Part shown: piece after piece, positions 35,411 through 43,392 of the stretch
How the letters are laid out: each line of letters begins with the position of its first letter
How positions within the stretch are numbered: position 1 is the first letter of the stretch
Assembly (NCBI RefSeq): GCF_002216685.1
Contig: NZ_CP022353.1
Span: 1,984,001-2,048,000 of the forward strand
From: Vibrio tarriae
GTDB taxonomy: Bacteria > Pseudomonadota > Gammaproteobacteria > Enterobacterales > Vibrionaceae
Reading direction: 5' to 3'
DNA length: 64,000 bases
Program-made: the position numbers and the translations under genes
Notes under the pieces: generated by a model
The model's database searches: none
What the model was told of the DNA's origin: nothing
What the model saw: only the letters and a program-made list of their open reading frames with translations

Positions 35411-36592
35411 CTATCTCTTGGCTAGTTTTAAAATAAAGTACTGATAGGTAAAATCTTTTGTGGCAAATCGCTGGTAAATCGAAATCTCTTTGTTAATGTC
35501 CAGCAATGCTTGGGACGCAGGCATAACAGCTTGTAATTCCTCAACTCGGTCTTGCAGCGGTTGCCAGTAGTTTTGCCATGCATCGACGCCCAATGAGAAG
35601 TGTTCGATCACATCGTAGCCATGCTTTTTGAACAGAGCGAGCCGTTTAGGTATCGATTGAATGTCTGGGTAGTCTGCCAGCCAATACTGTTTTGTCTCTT
35701 CGTTGGGAGAGTCGGTCAGCCACACCAAGTCACTCACCATCAACACGCCATTATCTTTTAACAGCGGCTTCCATTGCTTTAGTGCGTTCTCCATTCCCAT
35801 AATGTAGACGCAGCCTTCCGCCCAAATGGCATCAAAACTCTTTGCCTGAAAAGGCAGTTCCGTCATGGAGACACAAACAGGAGAAATGCGCTCATGCAAC
35901 TGTGCGTTTTGGATTTTCTTATTGAGCTGTTCGATGGCAATCGGCTCGTTGTCCACGGCGGTAATGTGCGCGGTACTGTTATCGGCTAGCAGTAATGTTG
36001 AGGTGCCCGCACCACAACCAATGTCTAAAATATCGGTCATTGTTTGGGGCGACATCAACGAAATCGCTTTTAAAGAGTCCTTGTGACTCCCTGGCCCCCA
36101 TCTTTCTAATGTTGCAAAGACCGTCATAAAATCTTTCATGTAACTCTCATGTTCGTTCATATCTTTTGATAACCACTTTAATCTGAGCGCTTCTTTTTCA
36201 CTGTAACCCTGCGTACTTAACCAGTTTAAGTAAGCGCTAGGCGCACTTTGACTCAGGGAATGGTGTAACTCTCTTTGTGGACGTTCCCCAAGTAACGCCA
36301 GTAGCAACTCACGGGCGTGGATTTTTTTATCAATTTCATGGTTGAGTTGCGTCAGCCGATTTTCCAATAAGCTTCTACTTAACTTCGCGTCCAAGCATTG
36401 TTCGCACTCTTTCAATGAGAGTCCTGCACTTTGAAGTTGCTGAACCAATAACAGTCGCTGCAAATCGTTTTCGCTGTAATAGCGATATCCATTGTCAAGA
36501 CGTTGGCCGTTAATCAGCCCTAACTTCTCGTAATAGAGTAAGGTGGTGCGAGAGATACCCGCCTTCGCCGCCAGTTCAGAAATCAAATACAT
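35411..36592 (-). CDS. MerR regulator fused to a SAM methyltransferase
   Basis: A 393-residue two-part protein. Residues 1-110 are a MerR DNA-binding domain (SELAAKAGISRTTLLYYEKLGL, then a coiled dimer helix). Residues about 150-390 are a class I methyltransferase with SAM motif ILDIGCGAGTSTLLLA and a later acidic loop AVDNEP. In such fusions the enzyme domain may sense or modify the inducer. It heads the operon with the acetyltransferase and RsgA-like gene. An inverted repeat lies in its promoter. The methylated substrate is unknown. Confidence 0.87.
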   Translation of the reverse strand: MYLISELAAKAGISRTTLLYYEKLGLINGQRLDNGYRYYSENDLQRLLLVQQLQSAGLSLKECEQCLDAKLSRSLLENRLTQLNHEIDKKIHARELLLALLGERPQRELHHSLSQSAPSAYLNWLSTQGYSEKEALRLKWLSKDMNEHESYMKDFMTVFATLERWGPGSHKDSLKAISLMSPQTMTDILDIGCGAGTSTLLLADNSTAHITAVDNEPIAIEQLNKKIQNAQLHERISPVCVSMTELPFQAKSFDAIWAEGCVYIMGMENALKQWKPLLKDNGVLMVSDLVWLTDSPNEETKQYWLADYPDIQSIPKRLALFKKHGYDVIEHFSLGVDAWQNYWQPLQDRVEELQAVMPASQALLDINKEISIYQRFATKDFTYQYFILKLAKR

Positions 36593-37033
36593 GTGAGATT
36601 TGACCTAAGTGTTCTTAGTATTTGGATAGTATGAACCGTAGAGCTGTAGACAGGTCAAGTAGACTTGTTCGAATTTTTCGCCAACAGTGGCAGAAGTGAG
36701 ATGATGATGGTGAGGACTGCGGATTATTTTGAGTTATGAGTCGGTAGCTAGTGGCCAATTTTCAATACCAGAACTTATTTATGAAAAGCTAAATTAGCAA
36801 GCTTCCTAAAACAGTTTTGTCCAGAAACGTGTTTGAATGGGACAGTTCAATCTGTAGATGCTCAAGACAACCAGTATGATACTTTATTACTCAGTTGTAG
36901 CGTGACTCAGACTTTGTAGTATGAATCTTTATTCCTCTCCTACAACCGTCTATTACACACCGCCCCAGCCACCCCGTTCCTGGCGTTCAAACCATCAAGA
37001 CCGAAGCAGGCGTGACCGTTAAGGGGGGCCGAT
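36593..37033. other. Boundary region between the MerR operon and the plasmid-derived module
   Basis: About 440 bp without a convincing gene. Apart from the MerR operator, the right part turns GC-rich at about 36950 and contains CGTCTATTACACACC, repeated with one change at 37062-37076 (CGTCGATTACACACC), and GATTTAACG repeated twice (about 37030 and 37050). The base change suggests that the plasmid-derived module begins here. Confidence 0.45.
36605..36618 (-). promoter_or_regulatory. Candidate MerR operator
   Basis: CTAAG-TGTT-CTTAG, an inverted repeat 13 bp upstream of the MerR-methyltransferase start. Its place in the promoter suits autoregulation. Confidence 0.5.
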
Positions 37034-37354
37034 TTAACGGAGAGGGGGACGATTTAACGCCCGTCGATTACACACCACCAAAGACACAATAGGCGGCCCG
37101 TAGCCGCCTCTACTGTCGTTCTTCGTGGTTAGCTGGGCATACTGCCGGATGGTGGCTAACGCCTCCTGGAAGTCCTCCTGCGTCGCCCGGCCTGTTTCGG
37201 CCTGGTAGTACAGGATCGTGAACATATTGGCGACCGCTTCCGCGACGGGCGAAATCTGCCGGGCAGTTTCCTGGTCGATGAACTCCAGGGCGACCAGCTT
37301 GGTTGCTGCCTGATGAATTGCTTGCTGAACTTCGATATTATGTGTGGTTGTCAT
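37034..37354 (-). CDS. Small hypothetical protein of the transfer module
   Basis: A 106-residue protein, mostly alpha-helical in its first 75 residues (VQQAIHQAATKLVALEFIDQETARQISPVAEAV in parts). I do not recognise it. Its last 30 residues cross the base-composition change at the module end and are rich in Arg and Pro, so the native C-terminus may have been lost and replaced by junction sequence. It is the last gene of the trbJ-K-L run. Confidence 0.5.
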   Translation of the reverse strand: MTTTHNIEVQQAIHQAATKLVALEFIDQETARQISPVAEAVANMFTILYYQAETGRATQEDFQEALATIRQYAQLTTKNDSRGGYGPPIVSLVVCNRRALNRPPLR

Positions 37355-37426
37355 GTGTCACCTCTCTGTCAGGTGGTATGTGGAAATGCGGGCCGGTGCA
37401 CCATCACTGGCCCGTGTGCTTTCTAA

Positions 37427-37681
37427 CTACTTGCGTAGGCCAAACGGCCAGCGTCTCACTTTGTCGATTTGATCGACCGATCTTGTCATGTCCTTGTAAA
37501 CACGCCCGGCCAACCTGTTTTGGAATACCTCCATTTTGTCGGCAATGGCTTTCATCTTCGGGCCGTGTCCGGTGTTGTGCAGCCACTGCCCCAAAAAATA
37601 GAAGGCCAGCATCACAATGAACATCACTGCGAAGAAACCAAATACCTCCGCAAGGTTTTGAGGTGGAAAGCTAAACTCCAT
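37427..37681 (-). CDS. Small single-helix membrane protein of the trb run
   Basis: An 84-residue protein with one transmembrane helix (about 10-30: AEVFGFFAVMFIVMLAFYFL) and a basic cytoplasmic tail (KMKAIADKMEVFQNRLAGRVYKD in parts). It lies downstream of trbL. No named family comes to mind; small membrane proteins are common in mating-pair operons. Confidence 0.6.
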   Translation of the reverse strand: MEFSFPPQNLAEVFGFFAVMFIVMLAFYFLGQWLHNTGHGPKMKAIADKMEVFQNRLAGRVYKDMTRSVDQIDKVRRWPFGLRK

Positions 37682-37701
37682 AATCAGTAATCCTTACTTA
37701 G

Positions 37702-37989
37702 TTAGGCCATGCGACCTTTTTTAACAAAACTGGCAACCTCTTCGTTGCGCTCTTGCTGGCGTTCTTGGGCATACGACACATAGTCCTCAACGTCGAAGGT
37801 GTGCTTTTCCGGGTCGCGCTCTTGCCATTCTTCGTGTGCTTGGCGGGCTTCTTCTTGATCCTCACTGGATAGGCCATCAAAGCCGCAGGTTTGATTCATC
37901 CAGTCAGTACCCACACCACCCAAGCTGTCGTTATCAAATGCAGGTGAAGCGTCGTCAGTCGCCCTCCTGGTCATCACTATCCCCGTCAT
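37702..37989 (-). CDS. Small acidic protein overlapping the trbL 3' end
   Basis: Up to 95 residues, very acidic and hydrophilic (QEEARQAHEEWQERD, AQERQQERNEEV). It overlaps the trbL end by about 35 nt, and an AGGAGGG ribosome site lies inside the trbL end, so the real start may be slightly later than 37989. No family recognised. Confidence 0.55.
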   Translation of the reverse strand: MTGIVMTRRATDDASPAFDNDSLGGVGTDWMNQTCGFDGLSSEDQEEARQAHEEWQERDPEKHTFDVEDYVSYAQERQQERNEEVASFVKKGRMA

Positions 37990-39232
37990 CTTTCGTACGG
38001 TTTCTGATCGAGCTGGCTAAACGGCCTCCAGCAGTGCCGCTGATTCTATCCCCGGCCATATCACCCATTCCCTTCATCAAATTAGCACCGGTATCCGCAG
38101 CAATACGACCCGCTTTTACAGCGCTGCCTTTAAAGCCGCCGCCAGAGGATTGGCCAGAGGCTTGGGAGAAGGAGCCAGCTTCATCAGAATCGCCGCCACC
38201 GCTAAATACTCCACCCAGGCTCGACATAACGTCAGTATTGTTCGCTACGTTCTCACCTGCTTTTGCAAATGCAGCCTGAATAGCAGACGCACCACCGGCG
38301 GTAGCCATTGCTGCACCGGCAGCCATACCACCAGTGGCAACAGCCGCTCCGGCCATCGCTCCGGCACTGATACTGCCTGCACCTGCCGCCGCGCCGCCTC
38401 CAGGAACCAGGCTGGCGACCACATTGGGAACCGAGTGAATGAGCATCACTAGAACCAGTGAAACGACAAAGATCACCAGCAGTTCACGCATAGGGGCATC
38501 ATTGGATAGATCGGCATATAAACCGTCCATGATCGACATGGCAATGCCAATGAGCAACGTCATTGTCATCAACTTCAAAGCAACGCCCAATATGCTTTTG
38601 AAGTAGTTGATTGCTATATCTGAAGTCCAGCGCGAACCACCAAAACCCAGCACGAAGACACCGGCATAGATCAATATCCAAGCCGTCACCAAGGCCAACA
38701 ACACATTGGCCGCCACTACCGCCATACATGCTAAAATTGCCAGCGTGATTAAGAAGATAGACAAGTTATCTATCGGGCTTGTGATGCTGTAGGACTCACC
38801 AGCTTTCACAATAATGTCGAACGCAATACTAATAGGCTCTGACGGGGTTAGGTCTCTCGGAAGGTCACCGGCTTGAGCACCGATCATTCTCAACGAGTCG
38901 ATGATTGACGTCGCAAAGTCTGGGCCGTTTCTGAGTAACCAGAGAAAGAAACCAAACGTCAGGATGAAGCGCACGAACTCGGCAAAGAACTCCCTTATAT
39001 CCGCTTGTTTAAGGATTAAGGCCCCGCCAGTCCAAACAAGGGATATAGTACCCAGCGTCCAGAACAGCCAGGCGGCATAGTTTGTAATTACCGTGCCCCA
39101 AGTAGCACTGGCCGTCATGAAACGCACGGCCACTTCATCCAAGACACCATTAGGCTCAATGGCCGCTGACGCAGTTTGCGAAGTCAGTACAACTGCTAGG
39201 AGCATCACAAGTCGAATGAATATCTTGCTCAT
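37955..39232 (-). CDS. trbL: TrbL/VirB6-like inner-membrane transfer protein
   Basis: A 425-residue membrane protein of the TrbL family (VirB6-like), a channel part of P-type conjugation systems. It has a signal-like N-terminus (MLLAVVLTSQTASAA), then five or six helices, then a long Gly/Ala/Ser-rich tail (GGGAAAGAGSISAGAMAGA) typical of TrbL. The ATG at 39232 sits 3 bp after the trbK stop. Of the Trb system only TrbJ, TrbK and TrbL are in the window, so the element cannot build its own channel. Confidence 0.88.
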   Translation of the reverse strand: MSKIFIRLVMLLAVVLTSQTASAAIEPNGVLDEVAVRFMTASATWGTVITNYAAWLFWTLGTISLVWTGGALILKQADIREFFAEFVRFILTFGFFLWLLRNGPDFATSIIDSLRMIGAQAGDLPRDLTPSEPISIAFDIIVKAGESYSITSPIDNLSIFLITLAILACMAVVAANVLLALVTAWILIYAGVFVLGFGGSRWTSDIAINYFKSILGVALKLMTMTLLIGIAMSIMDGLYADLSNDAPMRELLVIFVVSLVLVMLIHSVPNVVASLVPGGGAAAGAGSISAGAMAGAAVATGGMAAGAAMATAGGASAIQAAFAKAGENVANNTDVMSSLGGVFSGGGDSDEAGSFSQASGQSSGGGFKGSAVKAGRIAADTGANLMKGMGDMAGDRISGTAGGRLASSIRNRTKDDGDSDDQEGD

Positions 39233-39234
39233 GA

Positions 39235-39432
39235 TTAGAACCCCTTGTTCTTGGAGCGATCCGTGGGTTCGCCCATATCCCAAAGACAGTTCCCTTCTTC
39301 CCTCTGCTCTTTCGTCAGGTTCGGGTTGTCACAGTTGATCGTTGCAGGGTTTGGCCCGTCATCTTCACCGCACCCCACCAGAACAAAAGAGGCCAACGCG
39401 CTAACGATAAAAAGTCGGGTGATTTTCTTCAT
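39235..39432 (-). CDS. trbK: TrbK-like entry-exclusion lipoprotein
   Basis: A 65-residue lipoprotein with a signal peptide and lipobox LVGC. Position between trbJ and trbL and size match TrbK, the IncP entry-exclusion protein that stops redundant plasmid entry. Its end (DMGEPTDRSKNKGF) almost repeats the end of TrbJ (DMGEPTDRSENRGF). Confidence 0.8.
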   Translation of the reverse strand: MKKITRLFIVSALASFVLVGCGEDDGPNPATINCDNPNLTKEQREEGNCLWDMGEPTDRSKNKGF

Positions 39433-39434
39433 GA

Positions 39435-40214
39435 TTAAAACCCCCTGTTTTCTGAACGGTCGGTTGGCTCGCCCATATCGAACAACCTTTCACGAGACGC
39501 TTGATATTGAGCTTCGCGGTCAGCATCCGCCTGCATTCGAGTGCCAACGGCATTCTGCTGGGCAATCAACAGGCTTCGGATTTGCAGGAGCTGGTTGGCC
39601 TGGTTGCTAGCGAGCTGGTTAGCGTAACCAATGGCGGCCAGTTGGCCGTCCGCGCCTTGGGCGGCAGATTGCAGACGCTGGAGCTGTCGAGCGTCGGCCT
39701 GCAAGTTGTCTTGCTGCTGCTCCAGGCCCTTAAGCAGCGCGTCGTTGGCCTTCTTCTGCGATTCAGATGCCAAGCGGCGGTTCTCGGCCATAGCGACCCG
39801 TTCGGCATCGCTGCATCCCGCCGACGAGAAACAAGGCGAGCTGCGGTAATAGGCCACGTCCTGGAACTTGCCTAGGTAAGCATCGAGGCTACCAAGCTGG
39901 TTTTGGTAATAGGCGAGTGTGTTGGTCGCCTGGTTCAGATCGTTGATGGTGCGCTGCGCCTGGTCCCAAATATAAGAAGCCGGGGCCATCGAGTTTTGCA
40001 GCATATTTTCGTACTGCTGCAACTGGGTTTGATACTGCTGAATTTGTTTAGCAGTCTGTGTAACAGCTTCCATTGCCGACATGATGTTCTGAACTAGATT
40101 CGTACCATCAGCAACCGGAATCCCCGCATATACAGGATTAGAAAGGTTTAACGCCAAGGAGATGGCAAGCACGGGAATTTTAGCCGCTAAAATTTTTCGT
40201 TTTAGCATGATCAT
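39435..40214 (-). CDS. trbJ: TrbJ/VirB5-like periplasmic transfer protein
   Basis: A 259-residue exported protein of the TrbJ/VirB5 family, a minor pilus or adhesion component of P-type conjugation. It has a signal peptide ending PVYAG and long coiled-coil stretches rich in Gln (KQIQQYQTQLQQYENML). The start could be 40214 or the ATG at 40208, which has better ribosome-site spacing. A KorB-type operator overlaps codons about 5-12, an unusual place. Its last 14 residues nearly match the TrbK end. Confidence 0.87.
   Translation of the reverse strand: MIMLKRKILAAKIPVLAISLALNLSNPVYAGIPVADGTNLVQNIMSAMEAVTQTAKQIQQYQTQLQQYENMLQNSMAPASYIWDQAQRTINDLNQATNTLAYYQNQLGSLDAYLGKFQDVAYYRSSPCFSSAGCSDAERVAMAENRRLASESQKKANDALLKGLEQQQDNLQADARQLQRLQSAAQGADGQLAAIGYANQLASNQANQLLQIRSLLIAQQNAVGTRMQADADREAQYQASRERLFDMGEPTDRSENRGF
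40176..40194. promoter_or_regulatory. KorB-type operator inside the start of trbJ
   Basis: A 19-bp perfect palindrome whose core TTTAGCCGCTAAA (40179-40191) equals the published IncP KorB operator TTTAGC[G/C]GCTAAA. No korB gene is in the window. Confidence 0.8.
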
Positions 40215-40444
40215 TTACTCTTAGTTGTTATGACTAAAAGTTGCATTCACCAACCTGTAGGGCTCGCTCCCTACTCCTACCGTTGCCAGCGGTGAATGTG
40301 GGCCTTTTCAGAGATAGCTCGCCACTTACTATCCCGGCGCCCGACCTGCGCGACACCGTAAAACGCGCGGCCAAATAGGGTTAAACATCGGTGTTATTAC
40401 CAACCGAAGCGGTTAGGGCTTCCGTCGATTCCTTTGCCATCACA

Positions 40445-42205
40445 TCAACGTGATCGGCTCTTATGTTGTCGTTTCGCCTTTTTAGCAGCCTGCTCAGCTT
40501 GGAGCTTAGCTTTACGCTGCTCTAGTGCTGGCATGACCGCCGCTTTTTCAGGTACAGGACCTGACTGTATCGCTAAGACCTCTAACTGAGATAGGTTTTG
40601 CAACCAGCCACGGCGTGAAGGTGGCACTTTGCCAATCGGTAACACGCCAGGCTTATCAGACCGCTTGGCCCTTTTATTCTGGGCCATTAATGCCTGACGA
40701 CGGCGTTCTAGTCCTTGATCGGCAAATTTGATAGACAGATTGCCATCTACCGCCGCCTTGATTACTCGCGCCTTGAACTCAGGCGAACCATTCACGGTAA
40801 TACGTTTACCGTAACGATCCATTGCTACCTTTAGCGCAGCTAAGACACTGGTTTGGTTGGAAGCCGTCGACACTTGTAGACGCTCACCATCATCACGCAC
40901 GGCGCTGTTACCTGCTCGATAAATAATGGTGCCTTTTTTCGTAATCGTATCGACCATTGCTTTGGGCTCGGCCTGAACTGCATCCCCGTTCAGTGTGTTG
41001 CCTTTAAGCTTTTGTGCAGCCTCTCGGCTACGTAGCGCTTTGAGGGCTTCTCTATCTCCCTGCAATGCTTGGCTTTTTAACCAATCCGCCCAGGCTTGGC
41101 GTTTATTGCTTTGATATATCGTTTGCCGTTGCTCTTGGTAGCGCTTGTGAATGCGCTCAAGCTCGCTTTTCAGTGCATTGCTGGCCTGTTTGTACAAAAG
41201 CGTCTTAGTAAGCTTATTGCTACCGGTTAACTTAATCGCTGCGCGACGGCCACGCCCTTTCCTCTTGGCGTTATCAACCTGTCGATCTTTATCACGACTA
41301 GCCTGTTCAAGGGCTTGCGTTTTACTCTCTGCGGCATGTTTCTGCTCTGCTTGATAACGGGCATATAGCTCGGTGGTATTCACCTTCAAGCGAACAGGTC
41401 GGTGTGTATATTGGCGGCTCGGCTTAACAGAATCCGATGCAGTCGCTTCAAAGGGACCAAGGCGCGCTTCGAGTTTGGGTTTAGAAAACTCACGTCCCAA
41501 GGTGCTCGCTTTGATGATCGCTTCACCACCGGCAACGATCACTAGACCATTTCCTCTGGTTCTTAACTGCAAACCATTGTCCTGCATGACCTGGTGCAAC
41601 GCCTGCCAGCTACTGGCTGATTTAATCTCGTCCATGCATTCGCGCTTCACCCACCCCACTAAGCTTTCAATACCCGAATGCCGCTCCATATCCATCGCAC
41701 GTGATTCGGCCCCGCGCTTGCGCGGTATGTGATTATCCTGCTGCAAACCAAAATCCTGCTCGATGGCCTCGCACATTTCCGCTAGCTTTTTATGTGGGTA
41801 ATAAGGCTCATGGATTGTATTGCGCGTGGGATGGATTTTATTGATCGCGATATGGATATGTTGGTTGTCCGTATCGTTGTGCACAGCACTGACACGCTGA
41901 TGTTCTCCATAACCCAAGCCTTGGCAAATGCGCTCTTCTATCGCGGCCAAAGTATGCGCTTCTAACTGTTCACCATTAGGGAAGCTCACTATGAGGTGAT
42001 AGGTTTTATCACTCTTCGCTCGGGTGTTCGCGAATTGAGTTGCTAACACTTCGCTGATCGCATCGCGCACGGTTTCCGCTTCACAGTTATTTAAACGAAC
42101 GTTACCAAGTCGATGCTCTTTGCTCTGGTGATCGGTGATGTAATTCACCAAGCCCACAAAGTCAGACTTACCTTGCGAACGCATCGGTACGTGCTTGACT
42201 ATCAT
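40445..42205 (-). CDS. traI: TraI-like relaxase (IncP/MOBP type)
   Basis: A 586-residue relaxase close to RP4 TraI. The nicking residues are in the same places: Tyr22 (NYITD), Ser74 (LIVSF) and His116 with His118 (DTDNQHIHIAINKIHP). The relaxase domain takes the first 260 residues; a long basic helical part follows. It cuts the nic site at 42697/42698 and pilots the strand to the recipient. It is shorter than RP4 TraI (about 730 residues), missing part of the C-terminus. Its start overlaps the traJ stop by 4 nt. Confidence 0.92.
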   Translation of the reverse strand: MIVKHVPMRSQGKSDFVGLVNYITDHQSKEHRLGNVRLNNCEAETVRDAISEVLATQFANTRAKSDKTYHLIVSFPNGEQLEAHTLAAIEERICQGLGYGEHQRVSAVHNDTDNQHIHIAINKIHPTRNTIHEPYYPHKKLAEMCEAIEQDFGLQQDNHIPRKRGAESRAMDMERHSGIESLVGWVKRECMDEIKSASSWQALHQVMQDNGLQLRTRGNGLVIVAGGEAIIKASTLGREFSKPKLEARLGPFEATASDSVKPSRQYTHRPVRLKVNTTELYARYQAEQKHAAESKTQALEQASRDKDRQVDNAKRKGRGRRAAIKLTGSNKLTKTLLYKQASNALKSELERIHKRYQEQRQTIYQSNKRQAWADWLKSQALQGDREALKALRSREAAQKLKGNTLNGDAVQAEPKAMVDTITKKGTIIYRAGNSAVRDDGERLQVSTASNQTSVLAALKVAMDRYGKRITVNGSPEFKARVIKAAVDGNLSIKFADQGLERRRQALMAQNKRAKRSDKPGVLPIGKVPPSRRGWLQNLSQLEVLAIQSGPVPEKAAVMPALEQRKAKLQAEQAAKKAKRQHKSRSR

Positions 42206-42576
42206 TGATCGGCCCTCGGCCGAAGAATGGATTCCATAAGCGAGCTCATTTGATCTTGCGTCGCTTCAATACGATTAAGCACAGCTAAGATTGTATTGAC
42301 TCCCACATTCGCTACCTTGGCATCATTACTAAGCCATAACTTAAGCAAACCACCCAAACGCCCTAAGTCACCATTCACTCTTACCAGTTTGCGTACCTGT
42401 TCTGCATCGGTAATACCTTGAATGCGATAACCTTGGCCGACTTCACGTAGATAAGTAGAAGTACTAAGACCTGCTTGCACAGACAGCGATTCGATCAACT
42501 CACGCTCCTCAGGCAGACAGTAAACCTTAATCGGTGGGCTATTCTTTCGAGTGTTCTTGTTCGTGCTGTTCCCCAT
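42202..42576 (-). CDS. traJ: TraJ-like oriT-binding relaxosome protein
   Basis: A 124-residue ribbon-helix-helix-type protein like RP4 TraJ (PPIKVYCLPEERELIESLSVQAGLS region; RLGGLLKLWL later). It binds the oriT inverted repeat and recruits TraI. The ATG at 42576 has AGGAGG upstream; the longer frame to 42693 would run through oriT and is rejected. It is transcribed away from oriT with traI, as in IncP plasmids. Confidence 0.88.
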   Translation of the reverse strand: MGNSTNKNTRKNSPPIKVYCLPEERELIESLSVQAGLSTSTYLREVGQGYRIQGITDAEQVRKLVRVNGDLGRLGGLLKLWLSNDAKVANVGVNTILAVLNRIEATQDQMSSLMESILRPRADQ

Positions 42577-42589
42577 GCTTTGCCTCCTC

Positions 42590-42712
42590 TTTCTGGCCCC
42601 GCAGGGCAGGATTAACGTTGAGTGCCGAAGGTGCGAATAAGTCATAAGTGAAGAGGCTTCGCCATGCTTGCATGGAGGGCCTACTTCACACATCCTGCCC
42701 GCATTTCAACTT
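42590..42712 (+). other. IncP (RP4/RK2)-type origin of transfer
   Basis: The order of elements copies RK2 oriT: GCAGGATT, then GTTGAG, GGTGCGAATAAG, GTGAAGA, a small hairpin (CCATGCTTGCATGG) and CCTACTTCACACATCCTG|CCCGC. The nic core ATCCTG|C puts the nick between 42697 and 42698. GTGAAG and CTTCAC form the TraJ-binding inverted repeat. traJ and traI sit next to it in IncP order. Confidence 0.88.
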
Positions 42713-43227
42713 TGGTTTTATCACGGAAAGTTATGCATGCCCTTGTGCATTTCTCTGCATTTAACTGTTTATTCCCGTGTAAACCATGTTTACCCGATAA
42801 GTCCGATACTTATAGCGATATGACAGCGCACTTATAATGATTCAATAGCGCTAAAATAGCGGTCTACAGCGATTTATGCGTGTTGGCTTTACTCCAATAT
42901 CACGACACAGAAAAACACAGCTTTCCTAACACTTTCCGCTCTAGGCTAAATTCAAAGCCTTCGTGTTTAACTGCCCCTCAAGTGTCAATGAATGTTTAGA
43001 CGCCAAGAAAAAAAGAATAAAAAACATTTTATTTTCATGTGGTTGAAAATACATAACTTCCCAAAAAATGATTTCATTGACAGTTTTAAGCAGTTTATTT
43101 TTATAAATCTTATCCACAATATTTGTTTGCTTAACTACAGGTTAATTTTTATATAGGTATACCTACAGGAAAGTACTATAGGGAGTTCTACAACCACCTG
43201 TTATTAAAAAACTTTTTGGCACTTCGC
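42713..43227. other. Non-coding region between oriT and the iterons
   Basis: About 515 bp without a credible gene. It has several AGCG-containing short motifs (42815-42885), an AT-rich tract (about 43000-43160), a DnaA box and a 12-bp palindrome TAGGTATACCTA (43154-43165). It is probably origin and promoter DNA. Confidence 0.5.
43110..43118 (+). other. DnaA box
   Basis: TTATCCACA, a perfect match to the DnaA box consensus, in AT-rich DNA about 110 bp from the iterons. A near-match (GTGGATAAC) touches the last iteron. Confidence 0.65.
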
Positions 43228-43319
43228 GGGACAGAACATGCGCACTCAGGGACAAAACATGCGTAAGCCGGGACAGAACATGCGCAAAATACCCCCTTTA
43301 AAGCGGGACAGAACATGCG
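43228..43319 (+). repeat. Four replication iterons
   Basis: GGGACAGAACATGCG at 43228, 43270 and 43305, and GGGACAAAACATGCG at 43249. Spacing is 21, 21 and 35 bp. They lie just beyond the repA 3' end, as in iteron plasmids, and are probably the RepA-binding origin. Confidence 0.82.
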
Positions 43320-43392
43320 TGGATAACTTTCTAAATACCCAGGCTTAATAACATCTAGAATGGTGCGTACATACTGTTTCATACCGTTCACT

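Noticed and set aside
36954..36965. TACACACCGCCC, identical to a conserved 16S rRNA stretch
   Set aside because: No other 16S sequence surrounds it and it is repeated imperfectly nearby; chance match.
42577..42693. Longer TraJ start at 42693
   Set aside because: The extension would run through oriT, and the internal ATG has a strong AGGAGG site.
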